DNA of 64,000 nucleotides from Paraglaciecola sp. 20A4 (GCF_011378905.1 NZ_WTPY01000011.1:61318-125317), one strand, 5' to 3'; positions 49,304 to 58,951 are shown, counted from the stretch's first letter. A program made the numbers and translations. Notes: generated by a model from the letters alone, not told the origin.

Positions 49304-50887
49304 ATGAAAATAAACTGGATCGCTACAGCCAGTGCACTTGCATTCGCTGTTTCAACTGCGCTGCACGCTGACGTTTTACCTAGCTATCAAACTGATAGTG
49401 ACTGGTATGCTGATGCACAAATCAAACTCGCGGCAAAATTGCAAACAAACGACCATTTCAAAGCTAAAAATGTGATTTTGTTCGTGGGAGATGGCATGGG
49501 TGTATCTACCCTAACTGCGGCGCGTATATTACAAGGCCAGCAAGCTGGTAATCCAGGTGAAGAAGGATATTTAAGCTTCGAATCGTTTCCTCATACCGCG
49601 TTAGTCAAAACATACAACGTTGACGCCCAAACCCCAGATTCTGCGGGCACTATGACCGCCATGATGTCCGGTCTTAAAACAGATGTAGGTGTCATCGGTG
49701 TAAACGAAAAGATTGAACGCGGCGAGTGCTCAACCGTTGCGGGTAATGAGGTATCCACCGCATTGGAACTTGCTGAAATTAAAGGCATGGCGACAGGAAT
49801 CGTTTCTACCGCCCGCATCACCCATGCCACACCGGCTGCAACCTATGCAAAATCGGCCGATCGTAACTGGGAAGATATTTCAGACATGCCAGAAGCCGCC
49901 ATAGCAGCAGGTTGCGTTGATATTGCTGATCAACTAGTACATTTTGAAGCTAATCTTGAAGCACGTTTTGAGGGCGTCGATGTTGATGGTTTGGAAGTCG
50001 TTATGGGGGGCGGCCGTCGGCATTTTCTGCCTAAAGATGCCTCGTTTAACAGTGCAGATGCAGTGAGTGAAATCGAAGGTGATCGCACCGATTCTCGTGA
50101 CCTGACCCAAGAATGGCAAGACCTATACAGTAACGGCACATACGTGATGGATAAAACAGGCTTTGATGCCGTTGACACTGCTAGTACCACGCACTTATTC
50201 GGTCTTTTTAACGAATCACATATGCAATATGAAGCTGACCGTAGTAACGATGTTGCAGGTGAACCTTCTCTAACCGAGATGACCAGCAAAGCCATCGACG
50301 TACTCGATAATAATGCAAAGGGTTTTTTCCTGATGGTTGAATCTGGTCGAATCGATCATGGCCACCACGCAGGCAGTGCCTATAACGCGCTGACAGACGC
50401 TATCGAGTTATCGAATGCCATTCAAGCGGCTATCGACAGCACCAACCCTGATGAGACCCTTATATTGGTCACTGCCGACCATGGTCACGTATTCACTATC
50501 GCTGGCTACCCTAAACGCGGTAATCCCATTCTGGGCAAGGTAGTTGCCGTAGGCGAAACTGAGCCATCAATGGCAGCAGATGACATGCCATACACGACAG
50601 TAGGCTACACAAACGGTATTGGTTTCCATGATTTAGGTACTGAAACTAACGGTGATGCGAGTTACAACGAAGACATTGCTGCAGGCCGTATGGACATTTC
50701 TGCCATAGACACCACCACGTCTGGCTATCACCAAGAGGCGCTTATTCCCCTTAGCTCTGAAACTCACTCTGGAGAAGATGTTGCCTTGCATGCGAGCGGC
50801 CCAGGTTCGCAACTCGTGCAAGGGGTAGTCGAGCAAAGCGTTGTATTTCACATTATCGAGCAAGCACTTGATTTAATTCAGGAATAG
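49304..50887 (+). CDS. Secreted alkaline phosphatase
   Basis: 527 residues. Signal peptide (ATASALAFAVSTALHA), then the alkaline phosphatase core: FVGDGMGVST (metal Asp, 62), TPDSAGTMTAMMSG (nucleophile Ser113), RITHATPAATYA, MVESGRIDHGHHAG (near 343), TADHGHVF (near 390) and SETHSGEDV (near 485). All zinc/magnesium ligands typical of the PhoA family can be seen. It releases phosphate from organic esters in the periplasm or outside. It is the first gene after the Pho-box-like site, with its paralogue 11 bp downstream. Confidence 0.94.
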   Translation: MKINWIATASALAFAVSTALHADVLPSYQTDSDWYADAQIKLAAKLQTNDHFKAKNVILFVGDGMGVSTLTAARILQGQQAGNPGEEGYLSFESFPHTALVKTYNVDAQTPDSAGTMTAMMSGLKTDVGVIGVNEKIERGECSTVAGNEVSTALELAEIKGMATGIVSTARITHATPAATYAKSADRNWEDISDMPEAAIAAGCVDIADQLVHFEANLEARFEGVDVDGLEVVMGGGRRHFLPKDASFNSADAVSEIEGDRTDSRDLTQEWQDLYSNGTYVMDKTGFDAVDTASTTHLFGLFNESHMQYEADRSNDVAGEPSLTEMTSKAIDVLDNNAKGFFLMVESGRIDHGHHAGSAYNALTDAIELSNAIQAAIDSTNPDETLILVTADHGHVFTIAGYPKRGNPILGKVVAVGETEPSMAADDMPYTTVGYTNGIGFHDLGTETNGDASYNEDIAAGRMDISAIDTTTSGYHQEALIPLSSETHSGEDVALHASGPGSQLVQGVVEQSVVFHIIEQALDLIQE

Positions 50888-50898
50888 GTAGGAAAAAA

Positions 50899-52782
50899 AT
50901 GAAAACATTAAATTTAACCCTGATAGCCCTAGCGGTAATGGGCTTATCTGCCTGTATTGACGATGGCGATGATGGTACCAATGGTACTAACGGTTCAAGC
51001 AGTTTAATTGTGCAATCTTCTTTGGCTACCGGTGATGTCAATTGTCCCAATAGTGGTGTGAAAATTGATTCGGGTATCGATGCAGATGCTAGTGGTACGT
51101 TAGAATCGACTGAAATCAGCGCGACAGAATATGTCTGTTCTCCGGGTGCCACTACTGTTAGCAGCAGTGCCCTACTAACAAATGTTAACAACGAGTGGTT
51201 TGTCGATGGACAGCAGGTTGTATCCGCTGCTCGTCAAACGTGGTTAGACGCGACCAACACAACAGCGGCAAAAAGCACTGCTGAAACGGCGCCAGCATTA
51301 GCCGCCAAAAGCATTAGCAGCCTGCGCGGAAAAGCGAAAAACGTTATTCTCTTCGTCGGCGACGGAATGGGGATATCCACTGTCACCGCCGCCCGTATTT
51401 TAGATGGGCAATTAAAAGGTAACCCAGGTGAAGAGAATCAATTGAGTTTCGATAAATTCGCGTTCTCTGGTCTTGCAAAAACCTATAATGTTGATGCCCA
51501 GACTCCTGACTCAGCGGGTACAATGACCGCGATGATGAGCGGTGTTAAAACAGACGTAGGTGTTATCGGTGTCGATGAAGATATCGAGCGCGGAGATTGC
51601 GCAACGACCTCCGGAAATGAATTGATAACCGTACTTGAACTGGCCGAAATTGCAGGTAAGTCTACCGGTATTATTTCAACCGCACGTATCACCCATGCGA
51701 CACCAGCAGCAACGTATGCTAAGTCAGCTGATCGTAACTGGGAAGACATATCAGATATGCCAGAAACGGCAGTTACTGCGGGTTGTCTCGACATTGCTGA
51801 CCAGTTGGTTAATTTTGAAAGCATGCTTGAGGCCCGCATAGACGGTATTGATGTTGACGGTATTGAAGTAGCATTTGGTGGGGGTCGTCGTCACTTCTTA
51901 CCCAAAGACGCTGCATTTAACAGTACAGATGCGGTTAGTGCAATCGAAGGCGATCGCACCGATGGCCGCGACCTAACGGCAGAATGGCAGGCGAAGTACA
52001 CCAACGGTGTATACGTTACAGACGAAACGGGCTTTGATGATATCAATACTGAAACCACTGAGCGCGTTTTTGGTTTGTTTAATGAATCCCATATGCAATA
52101 TGAAGCGGATCGTGAAAACGATGTGGCGGGTGAGCCTTCTGTTGGTCAAATGACAGAAAAGGCAATTCAGATTTTGGATAACAATGATAACGGTTTTTTC
52201 TTAATGGTTGAATCAGGTCGTATCGATCACGGTCATCATGCTGGTAGTGCATACAATGCACTTACTGACACTATCGAATTCGCTAATGCGGTAAAACGAG
52301 CTGTGGACATGACCGACCCAGATGAGACGTTAATTATTGTCACCGCTGATCACGGTCATGTGTTTACCATTGCGGGTTATCCTAAAAGGGGTAATCCCAT
52401 TCTAGGTAAAGTGGTCAATGTCGGTGCCGAAGAACCCGCACTCGCTGCAGATGATATGCCTTACACCACGTTAGGATACACAAATGGTGGAGGGTTTCGA
52501 AATCTAGGTGCAGAAACAGACGCTGACGAAGGTTATAACGTTGACATTGCTGCTGGTCGCCAAAATTTAACAGACATTGACACCACAACACCAGGCTATC
52601 ACCAAGAAGCCCTAGTTCCACTTTCATCTGAAACCCATTCGGGTGAAGACGTAGGTATATTCGCTAGTGGTCCAGGTGCACTATTGGTTAACGGTACCAA
52701 TGAGCAAAGCATGTTGTATCACATCATGGATTTCGCCGCGGATTTGACCAACAAGGCGAATAGCGCACAAACGATAGAGTAA
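50899..52782 (+). CDS. Alkaline phosphatase lipoprotein with EF-hand-like N-terminal module
   Basis: 627 residues. The signal ends in a lipobox (GLSAC, Cys19), followed by an acidic/glycine linker. Next is a short module at about 36-77 with two cysteines (Cys49, Cys80) and DADASGTLESTE, a perfect EF-hand loop pattern (residues 61-72); this resembles the DUF7151 type. After a linker the phosphatase domain (about 140-620) repeats every active-site motif of the upstream gene (FVGDGMGIST, TPDSAGTMTAMMSG, GRIDHGHHAG, TADHGH, SETHSGEDV). The two are tandem duplicates, one soluble and one membrane-anchored. Confidence 0.92.
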   Translation: MKTLNLTLIALAVMGLSACIDDGDDGTNGTNGSSSLIVQSSLATGDVNCPNSGVKIDSGIDADASGTLESTEISATEYVCSPGATTVSSSALLTNVNNEWFVDGQQVVSAARQTWLDATNTTAAKSTAETAPALAAKSISSLRGKAKNVILFVGDGMGISTVTAARILDGQLKGNPGEENQLSFDKFAFSGLAKTYNVDAQTPDSAGTMTAMMSGVKTDVGVIGVDEDIERGDCATTSGNELITVLELAEIAGKSTGIISTARITHATPAATYAKSADRNWEDISDMPETAVTAGCLDIADQLVNFESMLEARIDGIDVDGIEVAFGGGRRHFLPKDAAFNSTDAVSAIEGDRTDGRDLTAEWQAKYTNGVYVTDETGFDDINTETTERVFGLFNESHMQYEADRENDVAGEPSVGQMTEKAIQILDNNDNGFFLMVESGRIDHGHHAGSAYNALTDTIEFANAVKRAVDMTDPDETLIIVTADHGHVFTIAGYPKRGNPILGKVVNVGAEEPALAADDMPYTTLGYTNGGGFRNLGAETDADEGYNVDIAAGRQNLTDIDTTTPGYHQEALVPLSSETHSGEDVGIFASGPGALLVNGTNEQSMLYHIMDFAADLTNKANSAQTIE

Positions 52783-52795
52783 TCGCGTAAATATG

Positions 52796-52827
52796 CAGTA
52801 GGGCGCTACTTGTGCCCTACTCTTTTT
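52796..52827 (+). terminator. Intrinsic terminator of the phosphatase operon
   Basis: AGTAGGGC / GCCCTACT with a 9-nt loop, followed by CTTTTT. Confidence 0.88.
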
Positions 52828-52967
52828 ACGTGTTTTTATATTGCTTTTGGTCACGGTACGACTGACTTCAACACGCCAATAAGGGAGCGCCTAGCCATGA
52901 AATACCAACAACAGGTATCCATGTAAATGGTATTGCAAATAAACGCCCCCCATTTTAGGAATCAATC

Positions 52968-53690
52968 ATGTACAAATCGTTAATTTTTATTCTTTGCTTG
53001 TACGCTGCGCAAAGCCTTGCCCAATGTGATGTTTCATCATCAACGTTATCGGCATCGTATCAAGTCGAGTCAACAAATGGCTTACAGCAGCATACAAGCG
53101 ATTTAGTACTCTGGCGAAACGGTAAAACCGTTGCCCATCAATATCCGCAAACGCACATTACAGAAAGCTGGTATTTGTCTTCAAACCAACAAATTAAACC
53201 GACGCGTTATTTTGATACTCAGCAGCGCGCCATTGAGTATCAGCCAGGCGAAAAGGTTCACGGTAAAGCTGAATCTGATTGGGACTACCGCAACCAACTT
53301 ATTTCGAATTCATTACTCTCTCAGTTAGATATCATTAAAGAAACAGGTACGGGGTGCGAGCTTACCCGGTTTTATAGCAAGACGATTGGCGGCACACAAA
53401 TCAACGTTAAATGGCTAGTAAGGCAAGCATTGCCAAGCTATTACAGTTGGAAAAACGGCACTAAGCATGAAACATGGACATTACAAAAGGTGGAGCACGG
53501 TGATAAGCAAATCAATGATTTCTTTGCCCACTTAGGAAATTATCAAACGACAGATTTTGCTGATATTGGCGATGACCATAGTGACCCGTTTTTGAATAAA
53601 ATGGTTACCTTAGGATTCATTGAAAAAGGGGCGTCTGGCTTCTATGACGACCAAGGCAACGCATTGGATGGCGGTCATCATCATCAGTAA
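52968..53690 (+). CDS. Secreted protein of unknown function
   Basis: 240 residues with a clear signal peptide (LIFILCLYAAQSLAQC). The mature part has two cysteines (in AQCDVSS and TGCELTR), many aromatic residues (ITESWYLSSNQQ, SYYSWKNGTKHETW) and a histidine-rich C-terminus (GGHHHQ). No family is recognised. The fold may be beta-rich. It sits just after the phosphatase operon terminator in the same direction, and a role in phosphate scavenging is only suggested by position. Confidence 0.7.
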   Translation: MYKSLIFILCLYAAQSLAQCDVSSSTLSASYQVESTNGLQQHTSDLVLWRNGKTVAHQYPQTHITESWYLSSNQQIKPTRYFDTQQRAIEYQPGEKVHGKAESDWDYRNQLISNSLLSQLDIIKETGTGCELTRFYSKTIGGTQINVKWLVRQALPSYYSWKNGTKHETWTLQKVEHGDKQINDFFAHLGNYQTTDFADIGDDHSDPFLNKMVTLGFIEKGASGFYDDQGNALDGGHHHQ

Positions 53691-53714
53691 CGCTAGTCTA
53701 CCTGTTATTAAATA

Positions 53715-53747
53715 AAAAATGGTTGCCTAAATAGCAACCATTTTTTT
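53715..53747. terminator. Bidirectional intrinsic terminator
   Basis: AAATGGTTGC / GCAACCATTT with a 7-nt loop and flanking A and T runs, between the convergent unknown secreted protein gene and ggt. Confidence 0.88.
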
Positions 53748-53775
53748 GTTGTTTCAGTATTTTTCAGCTTATAAA

Positions 53776-55467
53776 CTAAAACACTATCGATTTACCCCGT
53801 CCGCTAGATTCAGAGCCGGCCTCAAGTTTACCCCCTCTATTAACGATAGTGTGCAGGTCTCCAAAGCGTTCATTATCCATTATATAACCCATTTTCTCTA
53901 ACGCACTCACTGTATCAGCCGTTAATCCGTCGTGATAACGAATGGTGTCCTTAGGCAACAACTGGTGATGAAAACGTGGGGCATCCACCGCTTCTTGGGC
54001 ACTCATATTGAATTCAAGTGCGTTCAATATTGACGTATACACTGAGCTAATAATAGTTGTTCCCCCTGGAGACCCCGTCACCACGCTGATTTTTCTGTCT
54101 TTGAGTACGATAGTCGGTGTCATTGAAGAAAGCATACGTTTCTTAGGTTGAATTTCATTCGCTTCACCACCTACGGCACCAAACACATTTGCGACACCAG
54201 GCTTAGCACTAAAATCATCCATTTCATCATTCAATAAAAAGCCCGCGCCTTCTACCACAACGCCGCTGCCAAAACCTAGGTTAATGGTCGTGGTGTTCGA
54301 CACCGCATTACCCCATTTATCAACAATCGAAAAATGTGTGGTTTCTTCGCTTTCTTTTAAACCAGGCTTAATCAACTCGGTCACAGAGATATGATCCATT
54401 CTGATATTAGCACCACGTTTAGCGATATATGCTGGGTCAATCAGTTCTTCGACTGGCACGTCAACAAAATCAGGATCGCCCAAATACTCAGCTCTATCAG
54501 CAAAAACGCGCTTACCTGCCTCTGCGAGTAAATGTATATAAGGAGCTGAGTTATGCTCTAGTTTGCTTTTACCTGCCGTCAATTGGTCATAAAAAGTTAG
54601 CCACTGAATAATGGCAATGCCACCAGAGCTAGGAGGCGGTGAGGTTACGACTTCATAATCACGCCATTTTGCAGTAATAGGCGCGCGAGATTTAGCTTCG
54701 TACTGAGCGAGATCCTCTTCATTAATCAAACCTTTGTGATGTGTCATAAAGTCGGCGATGGTTTTAGCCGTTTTTCCCTTATAAAAGCCATCTCGGCCTT
54801 GATCGCGGATCAGCGTTAATGTTGCCCCAAGTTCAGGCTGCTTAAATATGTCACCGGTTTTTGCTGATGCAAAGTAATCATCAAAATTAACCTCAAAACC
54901 TTTGTCTTTTAAGCGTTGACTGTAACGACTAATATAGCCAGCTAATTTTTCTGGCATCACAAACCCGTCAATGGCGAGTCTTACCGCGGGCTCAACTAAA
55001 ACGTTCCATGGCAAAGTGCCGTACTTTTCATGCGCTAACCACATACCAGCAACTGTGCCCGGTACACCTGATGATAAAATACCGATAACGGACTGATATG
55101 GCACGACATTACCTTGCTCATCCAGATACATATCTCTGTAAGCATTTAAGGGAGCTTGTTCTCGGTAATCAATAAAATCGGCTTTTTGATCCTTGTAAAC
55201 CAACATAAACCCACCGCCACCAATATTACCGGCCTCAGGAAGCGTCACAGCCAACACAAATTGCGCTGCTATAGCGGCATCAACGGCATTGCCGCCATCG
55301 AGCATAATTTGCTTAGCGACGTCAGCACTAAAAGCATCTGGCATGGCAACAGCAGATTGCTGGACATGGTTTTGTTGTTGCTGGTTTTGCTGATCATTTT
55401 CCTGTACAGGCGCGTTGCAGGCGCTCAGCACAAATACCAATAACATAACCATAAATGAACACTTCAT
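53776..55467 (-). CDS. ggt: Gamma-glutamyltransferase lipoprotein
   Basis: 563 residues. A lipobox (VLSAC, Cys17) and a Gln/Asn-rich linker precede the GGT domain: ALPEAGNIGGGGFMLVY-type block near 75, SPPPSSGG, and the autoprocessing Thr in TTHFSIVDKWGNAVSNTTTINLGFGSG (near 373). Later come DDFSAKPG and SSMTPTIV, TGSPGG. The precursor self-cleaves at that Thr, which then acts as the nucleophile. It hydrolyses or transpeptidates glutathione and other gamma-glutamyl compounds in the periplasm. The lipoprotein anchor is less usual than a soluble form. It is followed upstream by nhaC on the same strand. Confidence 0.95.
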   Translation of the reverse strand: MKCSFMVMLLVFVLSACNAPVQENDQQNQQQQNHVQQSAVAMPDAFSADVAKQIMLDGGNAVDAAIAAQFVLAVTLPEAGNIGGGGFMLVYKDQKADFIDYREQAPLNAYRDMYLDEQGNVVPYQSVIGILSSGVPGTVAGMWLAHEKYGTLPWNVLVEPAVRLAIDGFVMPEKLAGYISRYSQRLKDKGFEVNFDDYFASAKTGDIFKQPELGATLTLIRDQGRDGFYKGKTAKTIADFMTHHKGLINEEDLAQYEAKSRAPITAKWRDYEVVTSPPPSSGGIAIIQWLTFYDQLTAGKSKLEHNSAPYIHLLAEAGKRVFADRAEYLGDPDFVDVPVEELIDPAYIAKRGANIRMDHISVTELIKPGLKESEETTHFSIVDKWGNAVSNTTTINLGFGSGVVVEGAGFLLNDEMDDFSAKPGVANVFGAVGGEANEIQPKKRMLSSMTPTIVLKDRKISVVTGSPGGTTIISSVYTSILNALEFNMSAQEAVDAPRFHHQLLPKDTIRYHDGLTADTVSALEKMGYIMDNERFGDLHTIVNRGGKLEAGSESSGRGKSIVF

Positions 55468-55564
55468 CAGACTTCCTTTTAGTTGTTATATTTACTACTT
55501 AGTTGTATCACCCGATTCGATTATTAAGCGTAGACGAGTAATACAGCAGGTTAAAATCCCACAG

Positions 55565-56938
55565 CTACAGCATAATTAAACTGGCAATAAAGTAGCCAAT
55601 AAATGCTAGTGCGCCACCGAATAAAGCGTAGGGCATTTGTGTACGTACGTGGGTTAATAAATCACAACCCGATGCAATAGAAGACACAGCCGTGGTATCA
55701 GATATCGGCGAACAGTGATCCCCAAACACCCCACCGCCTAAGATAGCGGCTAATACTAGTGACGGTGGCAAACCTAATGTTTGGATCAGCGGCACGCCAA
55801 TTGGAATTAGAATGGCAAAGGTGCCCCAAGACGTTCCAGTGGTAAACGACATAATGCCACCCGCTAAGAACAAGACTGGTACTATCAATGACAATGGCAA
55901 ATAATCGCCCACTAAATTAGCGACAAATATACCCGTGCCTAATTCTTTCAAGCTGCCACCTAACGTCAGTGAAAACAGCACTATAGTGACTAAAGGCAAA
56001 ATCTCGCCCATGCCTTTAAAGCCTTCGTCGACCAATTCTTTATGAGTGTATTTTTTAGCACTTATCAGCAAGAAATAAGCCACCATGCAGGCCAGTACCG
56101 TGGCGTAAAGAACTGATTTACTGCCACTTCCGGCGGCTATATCACCATCGCCAGTCCATAACATAAAGCCAATCATACCGAAAATCATGGTACCTAAAGG
56201 GACTAACATAAAGCGCGCTTTACTGGCAGGAATAGGTAGGCTCGCGTCATTATTGTGCTGCATTTCTCGCTCAGCTTCACGCATGGGGCCGTGAACACGA
56301 TCGGTCACTATGGTATACAACACAATCAGCAGAGCAATAATGGCGTAGAAGTTAAACGGGATCGTGCCCCACAAAATAGACACTGGAGATTCTTCCAGTT
56401 CGTAATTACTAAGTAGGCCTAGAACAAATGCTCCCCAGCCGTTGAGTAAAATCAAAATACACACCGGCGCACTCGTGCTGTCGATAACATAAGCTAAGCG
56501 CGCTCGACTCATTTTAAATTTGTCATACAGGCCTCGTGATAATATCCCCGATGCCAACACACTCAAATTTGACTCAATAAACACCACGATGCCAGTAAAC
56601 ATGGTGAGAAACCCCACTTGACGTTTACTTTTTGCTACGCCTTTATTAATTAGCATTTCAACCGTGGCTGTAACCCCGCCTGAGTTACGTATATAAGCGA
56701 GCAAGGCGCCAATTAACATGCTAAAAATTAATATGCGTGTATTGCCCGATGAACTGGCAATTTCGATTACCCGTTCAATTGAGCCTATAACACCATGAAA
56801 TATAAACTCTCCATCTCCTCGATAGGCAAGTAATGCTTCAGCTGAGAAAATGGCAAGTATAAGTGCCAAAATAACTTCTTTGCGCCAAAAGACCACCACG
56901 ATTGCGATGATTGGCGGAAGAATAGAATACCATTCCAT
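55565..56938 (-). CDS. NhaC-family Na+/H+ antiporter
   Basis: 457 residues with about eleven membrane helices. The family hallmark GGVFGDHCSPISDTTAVSS is near residue 402, preceded by GTSWGTFAILIPIG. NhaC-type proteins exchange Na+ for H+; some relatives carry organic acids or amino acids. It lies 97 bp upstream of ggt on the same strand, so a glutathione- or amino-acid-linked substrate is conceivable but unproven. Confidence 0.88.
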   Translation of the reverse strand: MEWYSILPPIIAIVVVFWRKEVILALILAIFSAEALLAYRGDGEFIFHGVIGSIERVIEIASSSGNTRILIFSMLIGALLAYIRNSGGVTATVEMLINKGVAKSKRQVGFLTMFTGIVVFIESNLSVLASGILSRGLYDKFKMSRARLAYVIDSTSAPVCILILLNGWGAFVLGLLSNYELEESPVSILWGTIPFNFYAIIALLIVLYTIVTDRVHGPMREAEREMQHNNDASLPIPASKARFMLVPLGTMIFGMIGFMLWTGDGDIAAGSGSKSVLYATVLACMVAYFLLISAKKYTHKELVDEGFKGMGEILPLVTIVLFSLTLGGSLKELGTGIFVANLVGDYLPLSLIVPVLFLAGGIMSFTTGTSWGTFAILIPIGVPLIQTLGLPPSLVLAAILGGGVFGDHCSPISDTTAVSSIASGCDLLTHVRTQMPYALFGGALAFIGYFIASLIML

Positions 56939-57331
56939 ATAGAACCTTATATATGCGCCACTGCGCTATTATTATTGTGTATTGAACTTGGAGTGTGAGT
57001 CCCAAATAAATATTCGCCACTTAAGTACAAATATTAGAATAAATTATCACGCATATGAGGTGCTCGTCAGCAACATTACACTATTTTTCCTAAGGTTTTA
57101 AATAGATATAGTTGTTCCAAGGCCAACTTTACGATTCACTAGGCACTTAACACCCTACGACACGGCTGAATGAGTAAAAAACGTTTAACAATATAATAAG
57201 CATCAAAGTAATTTTCACTAAATTACTTTACTGGGGCTAAATCTGTCAGTGTAAGCGGGTTATGTGCGGCAAATAATCTGTCGTATCTACACCCTTATAA
57301 TCCTTATGCACAAACTAATTAACTTAAAAAA
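56939..57331. other. Intergenic region between the Lrp gene and nhaC
   Basis: 393 bp with no ORF I can support. It contains a perfect 10-bp AT-rich hairpin (57205-57229) and must hold the promoter of the nhaC-ggt unit. Confidence 0.45.
57205..57229. repeat. Perfect AT-rich inverted repeat
   Basis: AAAGTAATTT, loop TCACT, AAATTACTTT. It lies about 100 bp downstream of the Lrp gene and 270 bp upstream of nhaC. It could be an operator or a weak terminator. Confidence 0.5.
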
Positions 57332-57784
57332 CTACACAATGGCCAGCGCAGTTGTGTACTTAATCTGCTCCATAGCAAAACTTGACGTAACATCGGATAA
57401 CTCAATTCCTCCCACCAATTTTTTGTAAAACACATCAAACGCCTTCATATCCGATACTACTACTTTGAGCATGTAATCATATTCGCCACTCATGCGATAA
57501 AACTCAACTATCTGCTCCATACCTGCGGCGTGCTCTGCGAACCGACTTAACCAATTAATGTCATGCTGTCCTGCCTTTACTTGTACGAATACGGTCATAC
57601 CTAAATTGAGTTTTTCCGCATCTAGCAGTGCCACCCGCTTCTTAATAATCCCGTGTTTCTCGAGATTTTGAATACGTCGCCAACACGGCGTTGTACTTAG
57701 CCCAACGGCTTCCGCCATCTCACTAACAGACAAGGTTGCATCTTCTTGCAACAACTTTAATAATTCTCTGTCTAACTTATCCAT
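57332..57784 (-). CDS. Lrp/AsnC-family transcriptional regulator
   Basis: 150 residues from ATG 57784 (MDKLDRELL); an ATG five codons earlier is possible. The N-terminal HTH (SVSEMAEAVGLSTTPCWRRIQNLEKHGII) is followed by the RAM ligand-binding domain with MSGEYDYMLKVVVSDMKAFD. It is divergent from a cysteine synthase gene. In E. coli the Lrp relative DecR senses cysteine, so cysteine- or amino-acid-responsive control of the neighbour is a reasonable inference. Confidence 0.93.
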   Translation of the reverse strand: MDKLDRELLKLLQEDATLSVSEMAEAVGLSTTPCWRRIQNLEKHGIIKKRVALLDAEKLNLGMTVFVQVKAGQHDINWLSRFAEHAAGMEQIVEFYRMSGEYDYMLKVVVSDMKAFDVFYKKLVGGIELSDVTSSFAMEQIKYTTALAIV

Positions 57785-57925
57785 AAAATTTAATTTCATT
57801 TATTGAACTTAATTTAGAATAAATTTTTAATTAAACGAAAACAAGCGCAATACTTAGAATATTATTCTGCTTATCGTATGGCATAGTATTTACCTGATTT
57901 AACCTTAATCGATGGTACCTACATT

Positions 57926-58951
57926 ATGCCTACTGAAGCCTTGTCACTTGCAGTAAATAACGAAACCAATAAAACCAGCACCAACCCATCTTCAATCTCA
58001 GTACCCAAAGGACGCATTTACGACGATATTACCCAAACCATTGGTAATACGCCTTTAGTGCGCTTAAGTCGACTGGCTAAGAAGCATCGCGTAGGCGCAG
58101 AAATATTAGCCAAGGTTGAATATTTCAACCCTGCGGGATCAATCAAAGACCGCCCAGCTCTAGCAATGATTAATGCATTGATGCAATCAGACTCGTTCAA
58201 TGAAAATACCCAAATTATTGAAGCAACATCAGGCAACAATGGCGTCGCGTGTGCATGGATATGTGCGATGAAAGCAATCCCATTGACCATAGTCATACCC
58301 GAACATATGTCGATAGAGCGCCAAAAGTTGATCAAACACTATGGCGCAAAGGTCATTACCACCGCTAAAGAGCTTGGCACTAAAGGCGCTATCGACAAAG
58401 CCAAGCAGTTAGTTCAAAGCACAGAAGGCGCCGTGATGCTTGATCAATTTGGCAATCAAGCCAATCCTGATATGCATTTCAATAGCACAGCACAAGAAAT
58501 TTGGCGTGACACCGATGGCAAAGTCGATGTTTTAATCGCTGGCGTTGGCACCGGTGGCACCATCACAGGCATTGCCAAAGCGCTAAAAATCCGTAACCCT
58601 AATATAAAAATTATTGCAGTAGAGCCTGCTTCTTGTCCGGTATTAAGTGAAGGCCGCGCTGGGGTTCACAAAATCCAAGGGTTAAGCTCAGGTCACATAC
58701 CGGATGTACTAGATGTGGATTTGTTAGACGAGGTCATTACGGTAAGTAACGAAGATTCTATCCTCTATGCCCGTGAGCTTGCCCGTGTAGAAAGTCTTCC
58801 GGTAGGTATTTCATCTGGTGCCGCAGCTTGTGCGGCAATACTTATTGGTAAACGTCCTGAGTACGTCGGGAAGAATATTGTCACTATTTTAGCGGATACA
58901 GCGGAGCGTTATTTCAGTACAGAGTTATTTGCCCAAGATGAAGAAATTTGA
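57926..58951 (+). CDS. cysK: Cysteine synthase (PLP-dependent)
   Basis: 341 residues. After a 28-residue N-terminal extension, the fold begins at IYDDITQTIGNTPLVRLSRL. The PLP lysine is Lys74 in AGSIKDRPALAM, the phosphate loop is GVGTGGTITG, and the substrate loop reads ATSGNNGVACAW, where the family usually has TSGNTG. It joins O-acetylserine and sulfide to cysteine; a CysM- or cystathionine-beta-synthase-like activity cannot be excluded, given the SIKDR motif. It is divergent from the Lrp regulator with about 140 bp between the starts. Confidence 0.88.
   Translation: MPTEALSLAVNNETNKTSTNPSSISVPKGRIYDDITQTIGNTPLVRLSRLAKKHRVGAEILAKVEYFNPAGSIKDRPALAMINALMQSDSFNENTQIIEATSGNNGVACAWICAMKAIPLTIVIPEHMSIERQKLIKHYGAKVITTAKELGTKGAIDKAKQLVQSTEGAVMLDQFGNQANPDMHFNSTAQEIWRDTDGKVDVLIAGVGTGGTITGIAKALKIRNPNIKIIAVEPASCPVLSEGRAGVHKIQGLSSGHIPDVLDVDLLDEVITVSNEDSILYARELARVESLPVGISSGAAACAAILIGKRPEYVGKNIVTILADTAERYFSTELFAQDEEI

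Noticed and set aside
49930..50295. 121-codon ORF antisense to the first alkaline phosphatase
   Set aside because: Shadow of a real gene; its Ser/Pro-rich composition is typical of antisense frames, and a similar shadow occurs in the paralogue.
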